Assembly: GCF_014192115.1 (NCBI RefSeq)
Contig: NZ_JACHXL010000001.1
Coordinates: 310,001 to 374,000 of the forward strand
Origin: Psychrobacter luti
GTDB taxonomy: Bacteria > Pseudomonadota > Gammaproteobacteria > Pseudomonadales > Moraxellaceae
Reading direction: 5' to 3'
DNA: 64,000 nucleotides
In this document: in pieces, positions 28,172 through 36,819 of the stretch
Position numbering within the stretch: position 1 is the first letter of the stretch
How the letters are laid out: each line of letters begins with the position of its first letter
The notes under the pieces: generated by a model
Told to the model about the DNA's origin: nothing
Database searches by the model: none
Seen by the model: only the letters and a program-made list of their open reading frames with translations
Made by a program: the position numbers and the translations under genes

Positions 28172-29307
28172 ATATTTCCCTGCCTATTTATAAAGTCACT
28201 GGTCTTCTTGCTAGTATGTTTGCTAGCGGCTTCACGGGCTAACATACTAGACAGCTCACCGATTTTATGTAAATCAAAAGCGCCATGACTTTGGCGAATA
28301 AATACGGTCAAATCCGCTGATAATCTGGCGAAATGGGCGTTATTGCAAAAGGGCGCGGCGCCCAATGCTTGCCCGACGACCTCTATAACCTCGCGAGCTA
28401 ATTGTTCAACGTTTGACCTTAATTGGCGGATAGCAAGCTCATGACTTTGTGTTGGCTCAGTATCTATTAGGTCAGCAATATGATGAAAATATTGCTGAGT
28501 GACAGCCAGTGCCGTGCTAATTTGTCCCAAATACATCGCTTTATAATCGTTTGATTTTTGCTGATAAGCGGTGATTAAATAACTGGCTAGACAAGCTGCC
28601 GCGCCATACCAACAAGCAGCAACGCCTGCCGCGCCATGCCAAAATCCCACACGTTCTAGATACGCATTTGGGGCGCCAACGTTACTGGCTGTTACCTGAT
28701 CGAAATATATGGTTGCCGTATCAGTAGCCTGCATGCCGACTGCTTGCCATGCACTATTATCAATCCTAATCCCATCTTGCTGCATATCTACGGTGAGCAA
28801 TTGCGCCTGACCATGCTCATTGCGATAGGTCATTAGGCCATAATCAACGATATTTGCTCCTGAACACCATGCTTTTGTACCGCTGATTTTGCCATTTTGA
28901 TAGGTTAAATGACGACCCTCTGCTGCCCAGACTGCCCATAATCCTGCTGCTGTTTCATCATATTCCAGTTCATGTAAAATACTTAAAGCGTCTAAATGCG
29001 ATTCAAACCATTTGGCAATCGTTAAATCTATGCTGGCCACATACGCTAAGATTTGCCAACGAATCAAAGTGTTTGAGTTAGTTTGAGTATTATCTCCTTT
29101 GGTACTTTTCATACCGCTGGCAGGATGAGGGATTTTATCGCTATAGCTGACTAATATTTTTAAGATCTCATGGCGCATCTTATCGGTTATACAGAAAATA
29201 TTTGTGCTAACCACACTGCCGTTGGTTGAATTAATAGTAAATATGATATTTTCTATGACAGATTTTATGTCTGACAATAAAGGATTTTCTGCCTCGAACG
29301 CGAGCAT
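28159..29307 (-). CDS. Acyl-CoA dehydrogenase-like flavoprotein
   Basis: 382 residues. The middle domain has the typical blocks LWAVWAAEGRHLTYQNGKISG, TKAWCSGANIVDYGLMTYR and the beta-domain ending DQVTASNVGAPNAYL. A helical C-terminal domain follows, with REVIEVVGQALGAAPFC. The N-terminal helix domain is short and weakly conserved, and I cannot place the catalytic glutamate of classical fatty acyl-CoA dehydrogenases. It could be an oxidase, an N-hydroxylase-like member or a desaturating enzyme on a carrier-bound substrate. The start has GGAGA upstream and lies 19 bp after otsA. Confidence 0.8.
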   Translation of the reverse strand: MLAFEAENPLLSDIKSVIENIIFTINSTNGSVVSTNIFCITDKMRHEILKILVSYSDKIPHPASGMKSTKGDNTQTNSNTLIRWQILAYVASIDLTIAKWFESHLDALSILHELEYDETAAGLWAVWAAEGRHLTYQNGKISGTKAWCSGANIVDYGLMTYRNEHGQAQLLTVDMQQDGIRIDNSAWQAVGMQATDTATIYFDQVTASNVGAPNAYLERVGFWHGAAGVAACWYGAAACLASYLITAYQQKSNDYKAMYLGQISTALAVTQQYFHHIADLIDTEPTQSHELAIRQLRSNVEQLAREVIEVVGQALGAAPFCNNAHFARLSADLTVFIRQSHGAFDLHKIGELSSMLAREAASKHTSKKTSDFINRQGNIWQL

Positions 29308-29326
29308 AAGGGTCTCCTAATTATTT

Positions 29327-30925
29327 TTATGAGCCAGACATTTGAACGGCTTCTGGGGAGTTGTTGTTTGTTTGATATTTTGTACTATCATATAAGTTAT
29401 TTAAATATAGGTCGTCTAAAAAACTTTGCTGCCAAGCATGTAGATTATCTTGCTGCAATCCTTGTAATAATGCCTGATAGCGAGATTTTCGCTCTCCTAG
29501 TGGTATTATTAAGGCAGCTTTTAAACCCTCTATTATGCTTTTTGGCTCGTGCGGATCGATAATGACTGCGGCTTGCATCTGCTCGGCGGCTCCTGCATAA
29601 CGTGAAAGCATCAGCACCCCAGGATTATCAGGATTTTGCGCAGCAATATATTCTTTGGCAACTAAATTCATGCCGTCTTGTAGCGAATTTACCCAGCCAA
29701 TATCACTACTGTAAAACGCCGTCATCACTGTCTCATGGCTCAATATTTCTTCGCTATAATTAATAGCTTGCCAAGAATCTGTATTAGGCGAAAATTGCTG
29801 ATTAACATTATGAACTGCTTGTTTAACCTCTTCATAAAGTCGTTGATAAGTCGGTAAATCTAAACGGCTAGGACAGGCGATTTGTAATAATTGCAGCTGA
29901 TTTTGGTAGGCTGGATATTGCTGTAAAAAGTTGCGATAGCCCGAAAAACGCTCTAATAAACCTTTGGAGTAATCAATCCTATCTACCGCAATAATACGCT
30001 GTGAGATAGGCTTTACCGTATCGTTATTCTGAGGGTGCTTAATAGATGATAAGGATAAAGGCGAGAATAAATGGCTAACCTGTTGTTGGATTTTTGAGAC
30101 ATTGACGCCGATAGGATAGGCATTAATTATTAAAGCATGCTGGGGTTTTAACTCTAAATGAAGTTTTAACTGTATGCTAGATGCAGTATGCGCTCTAGCA
30201 ACAGGCTGTTTGGAGTATAAAACGTTGAGTGGTAAAAGATCTAAAAGACTGTTGTTTATCAAGCTATCTTTGACACGGCTTTCTTCTAAAAGGCTATCTT
30301 TTAAGTAATGCTGAAAAACCGCAAGACAATGGGCTTTATCTTGCTGAGTTTGGGTTCCAAGCACATCATAATGTGCAAGATGCTTAATCAGCTCACAGCT
30401 TTGAGCAAGCTGTTGCCAAAATATTAATGGCGCAAACGGGATATGTAAAAAAAAGCCGATACGATTTTTTATCCCAAAAGCTCTGCAATGATAGGCCACA
30501 CTTAAAAAATGATAATCATGCACCCAAATCACATCGTCAGGCTGAATAATGCTCTTTAATTGGTTGGCAAATAGGCGGTTTACCGCTTGATAACCGGCAT
30601 AGTCCTCTGGTGCCTGGTCAATCAACGCGGGTTGCTCATGTAATAATGGCCAGAGCACGTTATTGGCAAAGCCGCAGTAAAAACGTTGATATTGTCGGGT
30701 GGTAAGGGCAGTGGTCATATAAGTGACTTCTGTCCCAGCTTGTTTACGGTTACTAAATGTATTGATTTCACTAAAATCAGAGCTATCAAGAATGTCACCA
30801 TTCCAGCCTATCCAAATGACTGAGTTGCCCGTCAAGATGTCTTGTAACGCTACTGCTAGCCCGCCTGCCATAGGATTATTATCGGGCATCTTTACTCGGT
30901 TAGATAAGACGATTAAACGGCTCAT
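29327..30925 (-). CDS. otsA: Trehalose-6-phosphate synthase
   Basis: GT20 enzyme that joins UDP-glucose and glucose-6-phosphate to trehalose-6-phosphate in the cytoplasm. 532 residues. It begins MSRLIVLSNRV and has the N-terminal glycine loop MAGGLAVALQDI, the WVHDYHFL block, the sugar-phosphate site AVDRIDYSKGLLERF and the donor site DGMNLVAKEYIAAQ. It is about 55 residues longer than E. coli OtsA; the surplus is mainly a Leu/Ser-rich insert near residues 205-280. Its ATG overlaps the otsB stop (ATGA), so the two are coupled. Confidence 0.95.
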   Translation of the reverse strand: MSRLIVLSNRVKMPDNNPMAGGLAVALQDILTGNSVIWIGWNGDILDSSDFSEINTFSNRKQAGTEVTYMTTALTTRQYQRFYCGFANNVLWPLLHEQPALIDQAPEDYAGYQAVNRLFANQLKSIIQPDDVIWVHDYHFLSVAYHCRAFGIKNRIGFFLHIPFAPLIFWQQLAQSCELIKHLAHYDVLGTQTQQDKAHCLAVFQHYLKDSLLEESRVKDSLINNSLLDLLPLNVLYSKQPVARAHTASSIQLKLHLELKPQHALIINAYPIGVNVSKIQQQVSHLFSPLSLSSIKHPQNNDTVKPISQRIIAVDRIDYSKGLLERFSGYRNFLQQYPAYQNQLQLLQIACPSRLDLPTYQRLYEEVKQAVHNVNQQFSPNTDSWQAINYSEEILSHETVMTAFYSSDIGWVNSLQDGMNLVAKEYIAAQNPDNPGVLMLSRYAGAAEQMQAAVIIDPHEPKSIIEGLKAALIIPLGERKSRYQALLQGLQQDNLHAWQQSFLDDLYLNNLYDSTKYQTNNNSPEAVQMSGS

Positions 30926-31842
30926 ATCAGTTGCCTCGTATGTTTGTCGACCGCCGGAACATTTATCGGTACATTCATATTGGCTAGGTCAGGCAGTAGA
31001 GTGCTGCGTTTTTGACAAAAATCTAAAAAGCCCTCAAGTAAAACTGTTACCTCATGAATATCATTGACATAATAATGGGCGCAAGTCAGTTGCTGGCATT
31101 CATTTCCTACCTTGATGCCCATACCTTTGGTTAAATGGCTTTTTTCTACAGATCGCTTACTATCTTGTACGGCAATAAACCCTTCTTCATCGGTTATATC
31201 ATCACCGATAAAAATAGGGCAAAGAGTATCATTGGTGTGCATTTGTTTTAATAAGATTAAAATCGCAACGCCTTTATCGGCTGCTTTGGGCGCTATCTCC
31301 CACACATACTTGCCCTGTTTTAATAGCCAATCAGGGTGGTTTTTTGACGTGGTTGACATAATGGCGTACGCCACATCAGCTAACGCAGGATTTTGCCGAT
31401 AATGCAGGGCAATAGAATAAGGTTTATCTTCTATCAACAAATCATCATAAGGCGTACAAGATTGACGAATAGCCTGCTTGATAGCGGTCAGTTCAGCGAA
31501 GTTAATCTGCGTAAGACTTGCGCTGATACCATCAAATGCCATTTCTAATCCATGCGTTGCGGCAATTGGCAGTTTTATAGGAGACAGCATTTGCCTTGCT
31601 TCAGCTAGACTGCGTCCGGTGACAATCGCGATGTTGACGCTATGACTTTGTATTTTTTCTAAAAGTGTTAGGGTGGTAGTAGGAATGAAGCTGTCTTTCG
31701 GATTCAAGGTAAAGTCTGCAAGCGTACCATCTATATCTAAAAACAGGCAATAGTCTTGCTGCGGCGATAAGTAATCGGCAAAGTGCTTGGGTGAAATGCA
31801 TATAGGTGCGCTATGCACGCTGGTGCTTCTTCCTGAAGTCAC
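30922..31842 (-). CDS. otsB: Trehalose-6-phosphate phosphatase
   Basis: HAD-family phosphatase that finishes trehalose synthesis. I choose the GTG start at 31842 (306 residues) because AAAGGA lies 6 nt upstream; an earlier GTG at 31899 has no site. The nucleophile motif is FLDIDGTLADF, followed by IVTGRSLAEARQML, ATHGLEMAFDG and the IFIGDDITDEEGF Mg site. First gene of the six-gene operon. Trehalose would serve as a compatible solute in salt or cold stress, but the downstream genes raise the chance that trehalose-6-phosphate or trehalose is further modified. Confidence 0.93.
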   Translation of the reverse strand: MTSGRSTSVHSAPICISPKHFADYLSPQQDYCLFLDIDGTLADFTLNPKDSFIPTTTLTLLEKIQSHSVNIAIVTGRSLAEARQMLSPIKLPIAATHGLEMAFDGISASLTQINFAELTAIKQAIRQSCTPYDDLLIEDKPYSIALHYRQNPALADVAYAIMSTTSKNHPDWLLKQGKYVWEIAPKAADKGVAILILLKQMHTNDTLCPIFIGDDITDEEGFIAVQDSKRSVEKSHLTKGMGIKVGNECQQLTCAHYYVNDIHEVTVLLEGFLDFCQKRSTLLPDLANMNVPINVPAVDKHTRQLI

Positions 31843-31997
31843 ATATATTCCTTTATTTATCTTTGGTAGTAGAGCAGCAGATTTTGCTCTAAGACGCACG
31901 AATTTTGAAATAAACTGTCTACTAAAAGCTAATATGTGTTTGATATAAAAGAATGAGTGTGTTGGCAGTGTTCTCTTAATTTCTAGTTATACGCAAT

Positions 31998-32045
31998 CCA
32001 AGAATCAAACCAAGAATCAAGCTAATAATAAAGAAACAAGCGCTA
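31998..32045. repeat. Short 12-bp tandem repeat upstream of otsB
   Basis: CCAAGAATCAAA and CCAAGAATCAAG are adjacent, followed by looser 12-bp units (CTAATAATAAAG). They lie in the 334-bp divergent spacer between otsB and the carboxypeptidase gene, which otherwise shows only AT-rich promoter-like sequence. Confidence 0.55.
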
Positions 32046-32176
32046 TAATAAGCAACCAAACTTGATCACGAGTGTGCCATAAACTCCGTTACACTATGAT
32101 GGACAACCTATTGAGTTTAGTATAAGTTTTTTTAACATAAGTCTTTAAATTTACAAAAAACCATTAAGGAAAGATT

Positions 32177-33316
32177 ATGCATATCACTGCAAATTTTGAC
32201 GCAGGTAATATTGACGTTATTAGCCTAGAAGATAAAAAAGATATCCAATTAGCGATTTGTCCAGACGTTGGTGACGAGTTTTTCCAGTGGTTTAACTTTC
32301 GTCTATCAGGTGAGATTGGCGAGCAATATGTGCTCAATATTGTCAATGCAGGGGAGGCGTCATACCTTGAGGGCTGGGAGAATTACCAAGCGGTTGCTTC
32401 CTATGATCGGGAGTACTGGTTCCGTCTGCCGACTTCTTATCAAGATGGCACGTTAACCATAGTGGCAGAGCTTGAGTGCGATACCATTCAAATTGCGTAT
32501 TTTGCCCCTTACAGTTATGAGCGTCATCAAGACTTATTGGCTGCCGTACAAACGCACCCATTAGTGAGTTTAGAGCATTTAGGAGATACCCTTGATAAGC
32601 GCGACTTAATCTTAGTAAAAATTGCTGATGGTGATAGTAATAGTGATGTGAATAAACGCAATATTTGGATTACGGCGCGCCAGCATCCGGGTGAGACGAT
32701 GGCTGAGTGGTTGGTTGAGGGATTGTTATATAGCTTATTAGATAGTGATAACGCCACTGCTAAGTTGTTATTAGAAAAGGCTAACTTCTATATTGTGCCA
32801 AATATGAACCCTGATGGCAGTGTGCGCGGACATCTACGTACTAATGCTGTCGGAACGAATTTAAACCGTGAATGGTTGAATCCAAGCTTAGAGAAAAGCC
32901 CTGAAGTATTCCATGTGATTAATAAGATGGAAGCAACGGGTGTGGACTTATTTTATGATGTACATGGTGACGAAGCGCTGCCTTATGTGTTCTTAGCCGG
33001 CTCGCAAGGGACGCCAAGTTATAACGACCGCCTTGCACATTTACGTGATAAGTTTTCAGACGTATTAAAGCTCGCCAGTGCTGATTTTCAGTCTGAGTTT
33101 GGCTATGAGGTTGATGCACCGGGCACCGCGAACATGACCGTCGCCACCCACTGGGTAGCGGAACGGTTTGATTGTCTGGCCAATACCTTAGAGATGCCAT
33201 TTAAAGATAATGATAATGTACCTGATGTAGACACAGGCTGGTCACCAGAGCGTTCAATTAAGCTAGGTGAAGCCTCGTTGGTTGCCATGCTGGCGGTCGT
33301 GGATGAATTGCGTTAA
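32177..33316 (+). CDS. M14-type cytosolic carboxypeptidase
   Basis: 379 residues with an N-terminal beta domain typical of cytosolic carboxypeptidases (CCP/AGBL-like) and a C-terminal zinc peptidase domain. Zinc ligands His170 and Glu173 lie in ARQHPGETMAEW, and the third His is in YDVHGDEALP. NMNPDGSVRGHLRTNAVGTNLNR, quoted in part here as NPDGSVRGHLR and GTNLNR, forms the substrate-arginine block. The catalytic Glu is likely in TLEMPFKDND near the C-terminus. No signal peptide. Bacterial members probably trim C-terminal residues from peptides or proteins; natural substrates are not known. It stands alone, divergent from the otsB operon. Confidence 0.9.
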   Translation: MHITANFDAGNIDVISLEDKKDIQLAICPDVGDEFFQWFNFRLSGEIGEQYVLNIVNAGEASYLEGWENYQAVASYDREYWFRLPTSYQDGTLTIVAELECDTIQIAYFAPYSYERHQDLLAAVQTHPLVSLEHLGDTLDKRDLILVKIADGDSNSDVNKRNIWITARQHPGETMAEWLVEGLLYSLLDSDNATAKLLLEKANFYIVPNMNPDGSVRGHLRTNAVGTNLNREWLNPSLEKSPEVFHVINKMEATGVDLFYDVHGDEALPYVFLAGSQGTPSYNDRLAHLRDKFSDVLKLASADFQSEFGYEVDAPGTANMTVATHWVAERFDCLANTLEMPFKDNDNVPDVDTGWSPERSIKLGEASLVAMLAVVDELR

Positions 33317-33747
33317 TTATTGATGTGTCATATTTAAATCATATATTTTATTAAACTTCTTGCATAAGTCGTCGGAAGTCTTTGAGAATGTGTTATTAGA
33401 AATCAATAGAATGGGGCTTTTGCAAGAGATCTATTATCTATAAATTTAAAGGATTGGGAGGGAGGTGCAAATGGGGTAAGTCTCTACTTATTGTCGTGAT
33501 ATAAGATGCAGCACCCTAGTGAGGACTTGAACCTTTGGCTGTAGGCTAATGATGGTAACGAATTTAGTTATCTAAATAGTTGCAGTGTAATTTCTGAACA
33601 GTTTAAAGCCGTATCTACAGTAAAGTACTTATTATAAAGAGTGTGCGGAATTTCATTTAAGCATTAACACAAGTCAGCGATAGGGACACCTTTTATAAGT
33701 GTTCTTATTTATCGTGGGAGATTACCGCTTGCGACTATTCTACAAGC
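33317..33747. other. 431-bp gap with one arm of an inverted repeat
   Basis: No gene is supported. The segment 33514-33592 is the left arm of a diverged inverted repeat whose partner is at 35912-35993. The rest is AT-rich with no clear signal. Confidence 0.5.
33514..33592 (-). repeat. Left arm of a ~80-bp diverged inverted repeat
   Basis: Read on the minus strand it ends in CAAAGGTTCAAGTCCTCACTAGGG. It aligns with 35912-35993 on the plus strand: the inner ~40 bp share ATTAGCCTACAGC and AAGGTTCAAGTCCTCAC, and weaker identity goes on through ACTG/CACTG and AAAT-rich sequence. Confidence 0.7.
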
Positions 33748-34068
33748 TCAATCATACTTCATAAAATTTGACTGCTTTTTAAGGTCAAATTTATGCTTAC
33801 GCTCATTAATGGAATTTGAGGATGTTGCTCTCTCACTGAAAGCAATAATCCTATGATTTTCAATTGTTATACTATTTTCGGTAGAAAAAATATCATCAGC
33901 CGTTAGGTTTTTTTCATCATTAAACGCAGTGAAAGATGACTCAGATTGAAAAATTTCCGATGCCATGGGCAGGATGGCAAAAGTAGAGGTGACGGGCACC
34001 ATGGCTAAAATGAATAATGTTAAGCTAAATAATATTTGGGATTTTATACGAACCAAATTATTCTTCAT
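33748..34068 (-). CDS. Small exported protein of unknown function
   Basis: 106 residues. AAAGGA lies 8 nt upstream of the ATG. A clear Sec signal peptide (KSQILFSLTLFILAMVPVTSTFA) is followed by a polar, Ser/Asn-rich mature chain of about 75 residues with a basic end. No cysteine and no motif that I recognise. It is one of three small exported proteins between the inverted repeats. Confidence 0.6.
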   Translation of the reverse strand: MKNNLVRIKSQILFSLTLFILAMVPVTSTFAILPMASEIFQSESSFTAFNDEKNLTADDIFSTENSITIENHRIIAFSERATSSNSINERKHKFDLKKQSNFMKYD

Positions 34069-34193
34069 GAGCGCGATCCTTTATATATACCATTGCTCAT
34101 CATAATGCTGATAAAACAATATTTTAAGCCAAACCTGTCTTTTTTTAATTAACGATGACGGTTCTGATTATACTTACCTTGGTTGTGACCATT

Positions 34194-34514
34194 TTATTGA
34201 CCACGTTTTGCTCTATTTCCAGCTCTCATTTTTTCTAACTGATTACGCTGTGATACGGTCAGTACTTTTGAGATTGCCGCATGTTTATTTTTATAACCGT
34301 TTTTACCATTGTTATGATTTGATTTTTGAATCGCTTGAATTTGGCTTTTTTGTTTTTTGGTTAGGTTCAGTTTAGACAATGGACCATTATTTACATTCAT
34401 TCCATAGTGAGTAGGGTTATACGGTGTCGCGTTTGCCTGACCAACCATAGCTAGGCAGGTAGAGATTGCTAATACTGAGCCTACGGCGATTTTTTTAAAC
34501 ATAATAATTTTCAT
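34194..34514 (-). CDS. Small exported protein with LTxxQ motifs (Spy/CpxP-like)
   Basis: 106 residues from the start at 34514, which has AAAAGGA 7 nt upstream. The signal peptide (KKIAVGSVLAISTCLAMVGQANA) is followed by a very basic, Asn/Lys-rich chain with two LTxxQ-like motifs, NLTKKQKSQIQ and VLTVSQRNQLEKM. That spacing recalls the Spy/CpxP periplasmic chaperone family, but the chain is much shorter and more basic, so the link is tentative. Its signal peptide and upstream DNA resemble those of the gene at 35283, which marks them as relatives. Confidence 0.7.
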   Translation of the reverse strand: MKIIMFKKIAVGSVLAISTCLAMVGQANATPYNPTHYGMNVNNGPLSKLNLTKKQKSQIQAIQKSNHNNGKNGYKNKHAAISKVLTVSQRNQLEKMRAGNRAKRGQ

Positions 34515-34613
34515 CGTTATTTCCTTTTTAATTGACACTGGCTATGAATCTTAGTTTTTATTATCCATCTTTTTTTGAGAAAAAGACGCTCAAACAGTAT
34601 GATCAAACTTCGT

Positions 34614-34669
34614 TCTGTCGACAAAGGAAATGATAACGGATTATGGTGTTGCGTAGATTTATGAAAGTT
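34614..34669 (-). promoter_or_regulatory. Conserved leader or promoter block, copy 1
   Basis: 56 bp that match 35607-35662 at about 48 positions, 100 bp before the start at 34514. The gene-to-block spacing is nearly the same in both copies while the sequence between is not conserved, so the block itself is under selection. It could be a promoter with operator, or an RNA leader. Confidence 0.5.
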
Positions 34670-35219
34670 AAAGAAGAGTAACGACTGTGGCTGAATAGCG
34701 CGTACTTATTACCTGTCTGATAATGTCTCGTTAAATATAGGTAATAGGTAAATGAGGGTTTGGCTTTGTAATGATAAAAGAGGGATGCGGCTTCATAATA
34801 TGGCACTTATATACCATACATAATACTAATAATACGGCGATAACCGACACGGAATTCACTTGTACCATTTTTGCCGCATAGCGACCAAACCAAATATCGA
34901 AGTGATTGGGACTAATAATATGGACAAGATCGAAGGTAACTAAAAGTATGCTTTTCCATCTCATTACAAAATTAAGTGTGCCACCAATAATTATTACTAT
35001 ACTGAGAATGATACATATTTTTTAAGAAGCTTAGGCATTGAACTATCCGTACTAGATGCAAAGCAGGTATTCTGAGCTTATTTTTTCGATAATAGCAGTC
35101 TTGTTCTTCAAGGTTTTTTCTGTACAAATAACACAAACGAGTAGATCAGGACATAAGACAAACACAAGCACTGAACCTAGAGATTTAATGATAACTTTCC
35201 TATTAACATAACCTGCGAT

Positions 35220-35255
35220 ACAAAAAACAGCTCCTAATTAGGAGCTGTTTTTTGT
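35220..35255. terminator. Perfect 36-bp palindrome, bidirectional terminator
   Basis: ACAAAAAACAGCTCCTAA followed at once by its exact inverse, with the A and T tracts needed on both strands. It lies 28 bp after the gene at 35283. Confidence 0.9.
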
Positions 35256-35282
35256 CAGATAACACGATTAAAATTACGTCAA

Positions 35283-35516
35283 CTAACGGCGGTTTTGAAC
35301 ATACACCACTTTCTGAGGGGCTTTCTTAACGACTACTTTCTTAACGACCACTTTCTGAGGGGCTTTCTTAACGACCACTTTCTGAGGAGCTTTATGTTGC
35401 TGTCCATGGGAGACTTTATGTTTTACAAAATTCGGTGCAGGTGCGGCACTTGCTTGACCAATCATCGCAAAACAAGCAGTAGCAGCTAGAATAGAACTCA
35501 TCATTATTTTTTTCAT
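35283..35516 (-). CDS. Very small exported basic repeat protein
   Basis: 77 residues from the start at 35516, which has GGAAGGA upstream. The signal peptide (IMMSSILAATACFAMIGQASA) is followed by about 50 residues made almost wholly of repeats of KAPQKVVVKK, extremely basic with no acidic residue. The signal peptide and upstream block resemble those of the gene at 34194. A positively charged exported peptide like this could bind lipopolysaccharide, nucleic acid or acidic polymers; that is inference. Function unknown. Confidence 0.7.
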   Translation of the reverse strand: MKKIMMSSILAATACFAMIGQASAAPAPNFVKHKVSHGQQHKAPQKVVVKKAPQKVVVKKVVVKKAPQKVVYVQNRR

Positions 35517-35606
35517 TATCATTTCCTTCCAAATGCTTATCAAGCATGAATTATTAATTAAGATGTATCGCTTACCATCAGACAAAATGTCTTGATGTAG
35601 CCTTAC

Positions 35607-35662
35607 TCTGTCGATAAAGGAAATGATAAAGGATTATGGCTTTGCAAAGCTTTATGAAACTT
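35607..35662 (-). promoter_or_regulatory. Conserved leader or promoter block, copy 2
   Basis: Partner of 34614-34669, 91 bp before the start at 35516. The shared core includes AAAGGAAATGATAA and GGATTATGG as read on the plus strand. Confidence 0.5.
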
Positions 35663-35911
35663 GACGAAAGGTTACAACTGTTACTAACTGCTCTAATCTT
35701 CTTTAGAAGTATGATGTTCTTGTATTTTGGCTAGTACTGGTAACGCTCACTAGGGGGGGGTATAAAACTCTATCAATACCAATTTTTTTGGAAAAGCATA
35801 GCCTTGAGCCGTGCTGTCGATTTTATAGTTATTAAATTCATATCTAAAACAAGTAGTGTGATGCCTGTATAGCGCATCAATCACGATTAGAATATGTATG
35901 CTAAGTACACC

Positions 35912-35993
35912 ATAAAGTACACTGTGACTATTTCAGTAAGTCAAAACATTGATACCATTAGCCTACAGCTTAAGGTTCAAGTCCTCACTAGGG
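35912..35993 (+). repeat. Right arm of the diverged inverted repeat
   Basis: Partner of 33514-33592 in opposite orientation, ending in TAAGGTTCAAGTCCTCACTAGGG. The two arms enclose about 2.3 kb with three small exported protein genes and no recombinase. The end looks like a tRNA T-arm (GGTTCAAGTCC), but no cloverleaf can be drawn. Confidence 0.7.
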
Positions 35994-36040
35994 AGCCACT
36001 CTTATCGCTATAAGAGAGGTTACAGTATAGATGGCAGAGG

Positions 36041-36739
36041 TTAAACGGCGACACCAAAAAACCCGCCGATAAACGAAGTTGCCAGCATAGCTAGTACACC
36101 CCATATTACTACCCGAGCAGTAGCAGGAATGATAGAGGCACCGCCCAAGCGTGCAGATACCACACCAAGTAAAATCAAGCCAACCACCGTTAACGAAGCC
36201 AACGACCATACCAATGTCTCTGCTGGCAATAGTAGAATGCCCATAACAGGAACGATGGCGCCCACTATGAATGATAAAGCAGAGGCAATGGAGGCTTGAA
36301 GCGGCTTGGCGGTACTTATGTCAGTTAAGCCAATCTCATCACGCGCATGGGCTTCAAGAGCGTCGTGCTCAGTCAAAGCCACGGCAACTTGATGGGCTAA
36401 ATCGTGATCAAGTCCACGCTGCTCATAAATTTTCGTCAGCTCAAGAAGCTCGCGCTCAGAGTTATGCGTTAGTTCATGTTGCTCTTTTGCCAAGTCCGCT
36501 TTTTCAGTATCTGCCTGTGATGACACGGAAATATACTCACCCGCCGCCATTGATAAAGCACCTGCAGTCAATGACGCAAGCCCCGTCAGTAGTAAGGTTT
36601 GGCTATTGGCGTTTGCCGCAGCAATACCAACCAATAAACTGGCGGTAGAAATCAATCCATCATTTGCACCCAGCACTGCTGCTCTGAGCCACTGACTACG
36701 GTTGCTTAAATGCAGTTCATCATGAATAGAAAGGGACAT
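36041..36739 (-). CDS. VIT1/CCC1-family iron/manganese transporter
   Basis: 232 residues from the start at 36739 (GAGG upstream). It begins with the family's first helix block WLRAAVLGANDGLISTASLL, followed by SMAAGEYISVSSQADTEKAD. A long acidic cytosolic loop rich in Glu and His follows (metal-binding domain), then three C-terminal helices. Members move Fe2+ or Mn2+ out of the cytosol (into vacuoles in eukaryotes). It lies 80 bp after the ferric-reductase-like gene on the same strand, so the redox operon may end with this metal transporter. Confidence 0.9.
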   Translation of the reverse strand: MSLSIHDELHLSNRSQWLRAAVLGANDGLISTASLLVGIAAANANSQTLLLTGLASLTAGALSMAAGEYISVSSQADTEKADLAKEQHELTHNSERELLELTKIYEQRGLDHDLAHQVAVALTEHDALEAHARDEIGLTDISTAKPLQASIASALSFIVGAIVPVMGILLLPAETLVWSLASLTVVGLILLGVVSARLGGASIIPATARVVIWGVLAMLATSFIGGFFGVAV

Positions 36740-36819
36740 AAATAACCTCAAAAATAACTAAGCAAGAATAATAAACCAAAGATACTGTAGTACAGTTTAC
36801 CCTGTAACTTGCTCAGAGA

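Larger units (their letters stand above)
34515..35282. other. 768-bp gap with a conserved upstream block
   Basis: No gene is supported; short frames here have no ribosome-binding site. It holds the block at 34614-34669, shared with 35607-35662, and the terminator at 35220 that ends the next gene. The stretch 34700-35215 is AT-rich with no signal I can name. Confidence 0.45.
35517..36040. other. 524-bp gap with a leader block, a G8 run and an inverted-repeat arm
   Basis: Besides the block at 35607-35662 and the repeat arm at 35912-35993, it contains an 8-base G run (35753-35760) just after CACTA, which recalls the CACTAGGG end of the repeat arm. No gene is supported. Confidence 0.5.

Noticed and set aside
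35960..35998. tRNA 3' end (T-arm GGTTCAAGTCC and a CCA-like end)
   Set aside because: No matching acceptor, D-arm or anticodon arm can be folded upstream, and the T-stem has mismatches in both copies.
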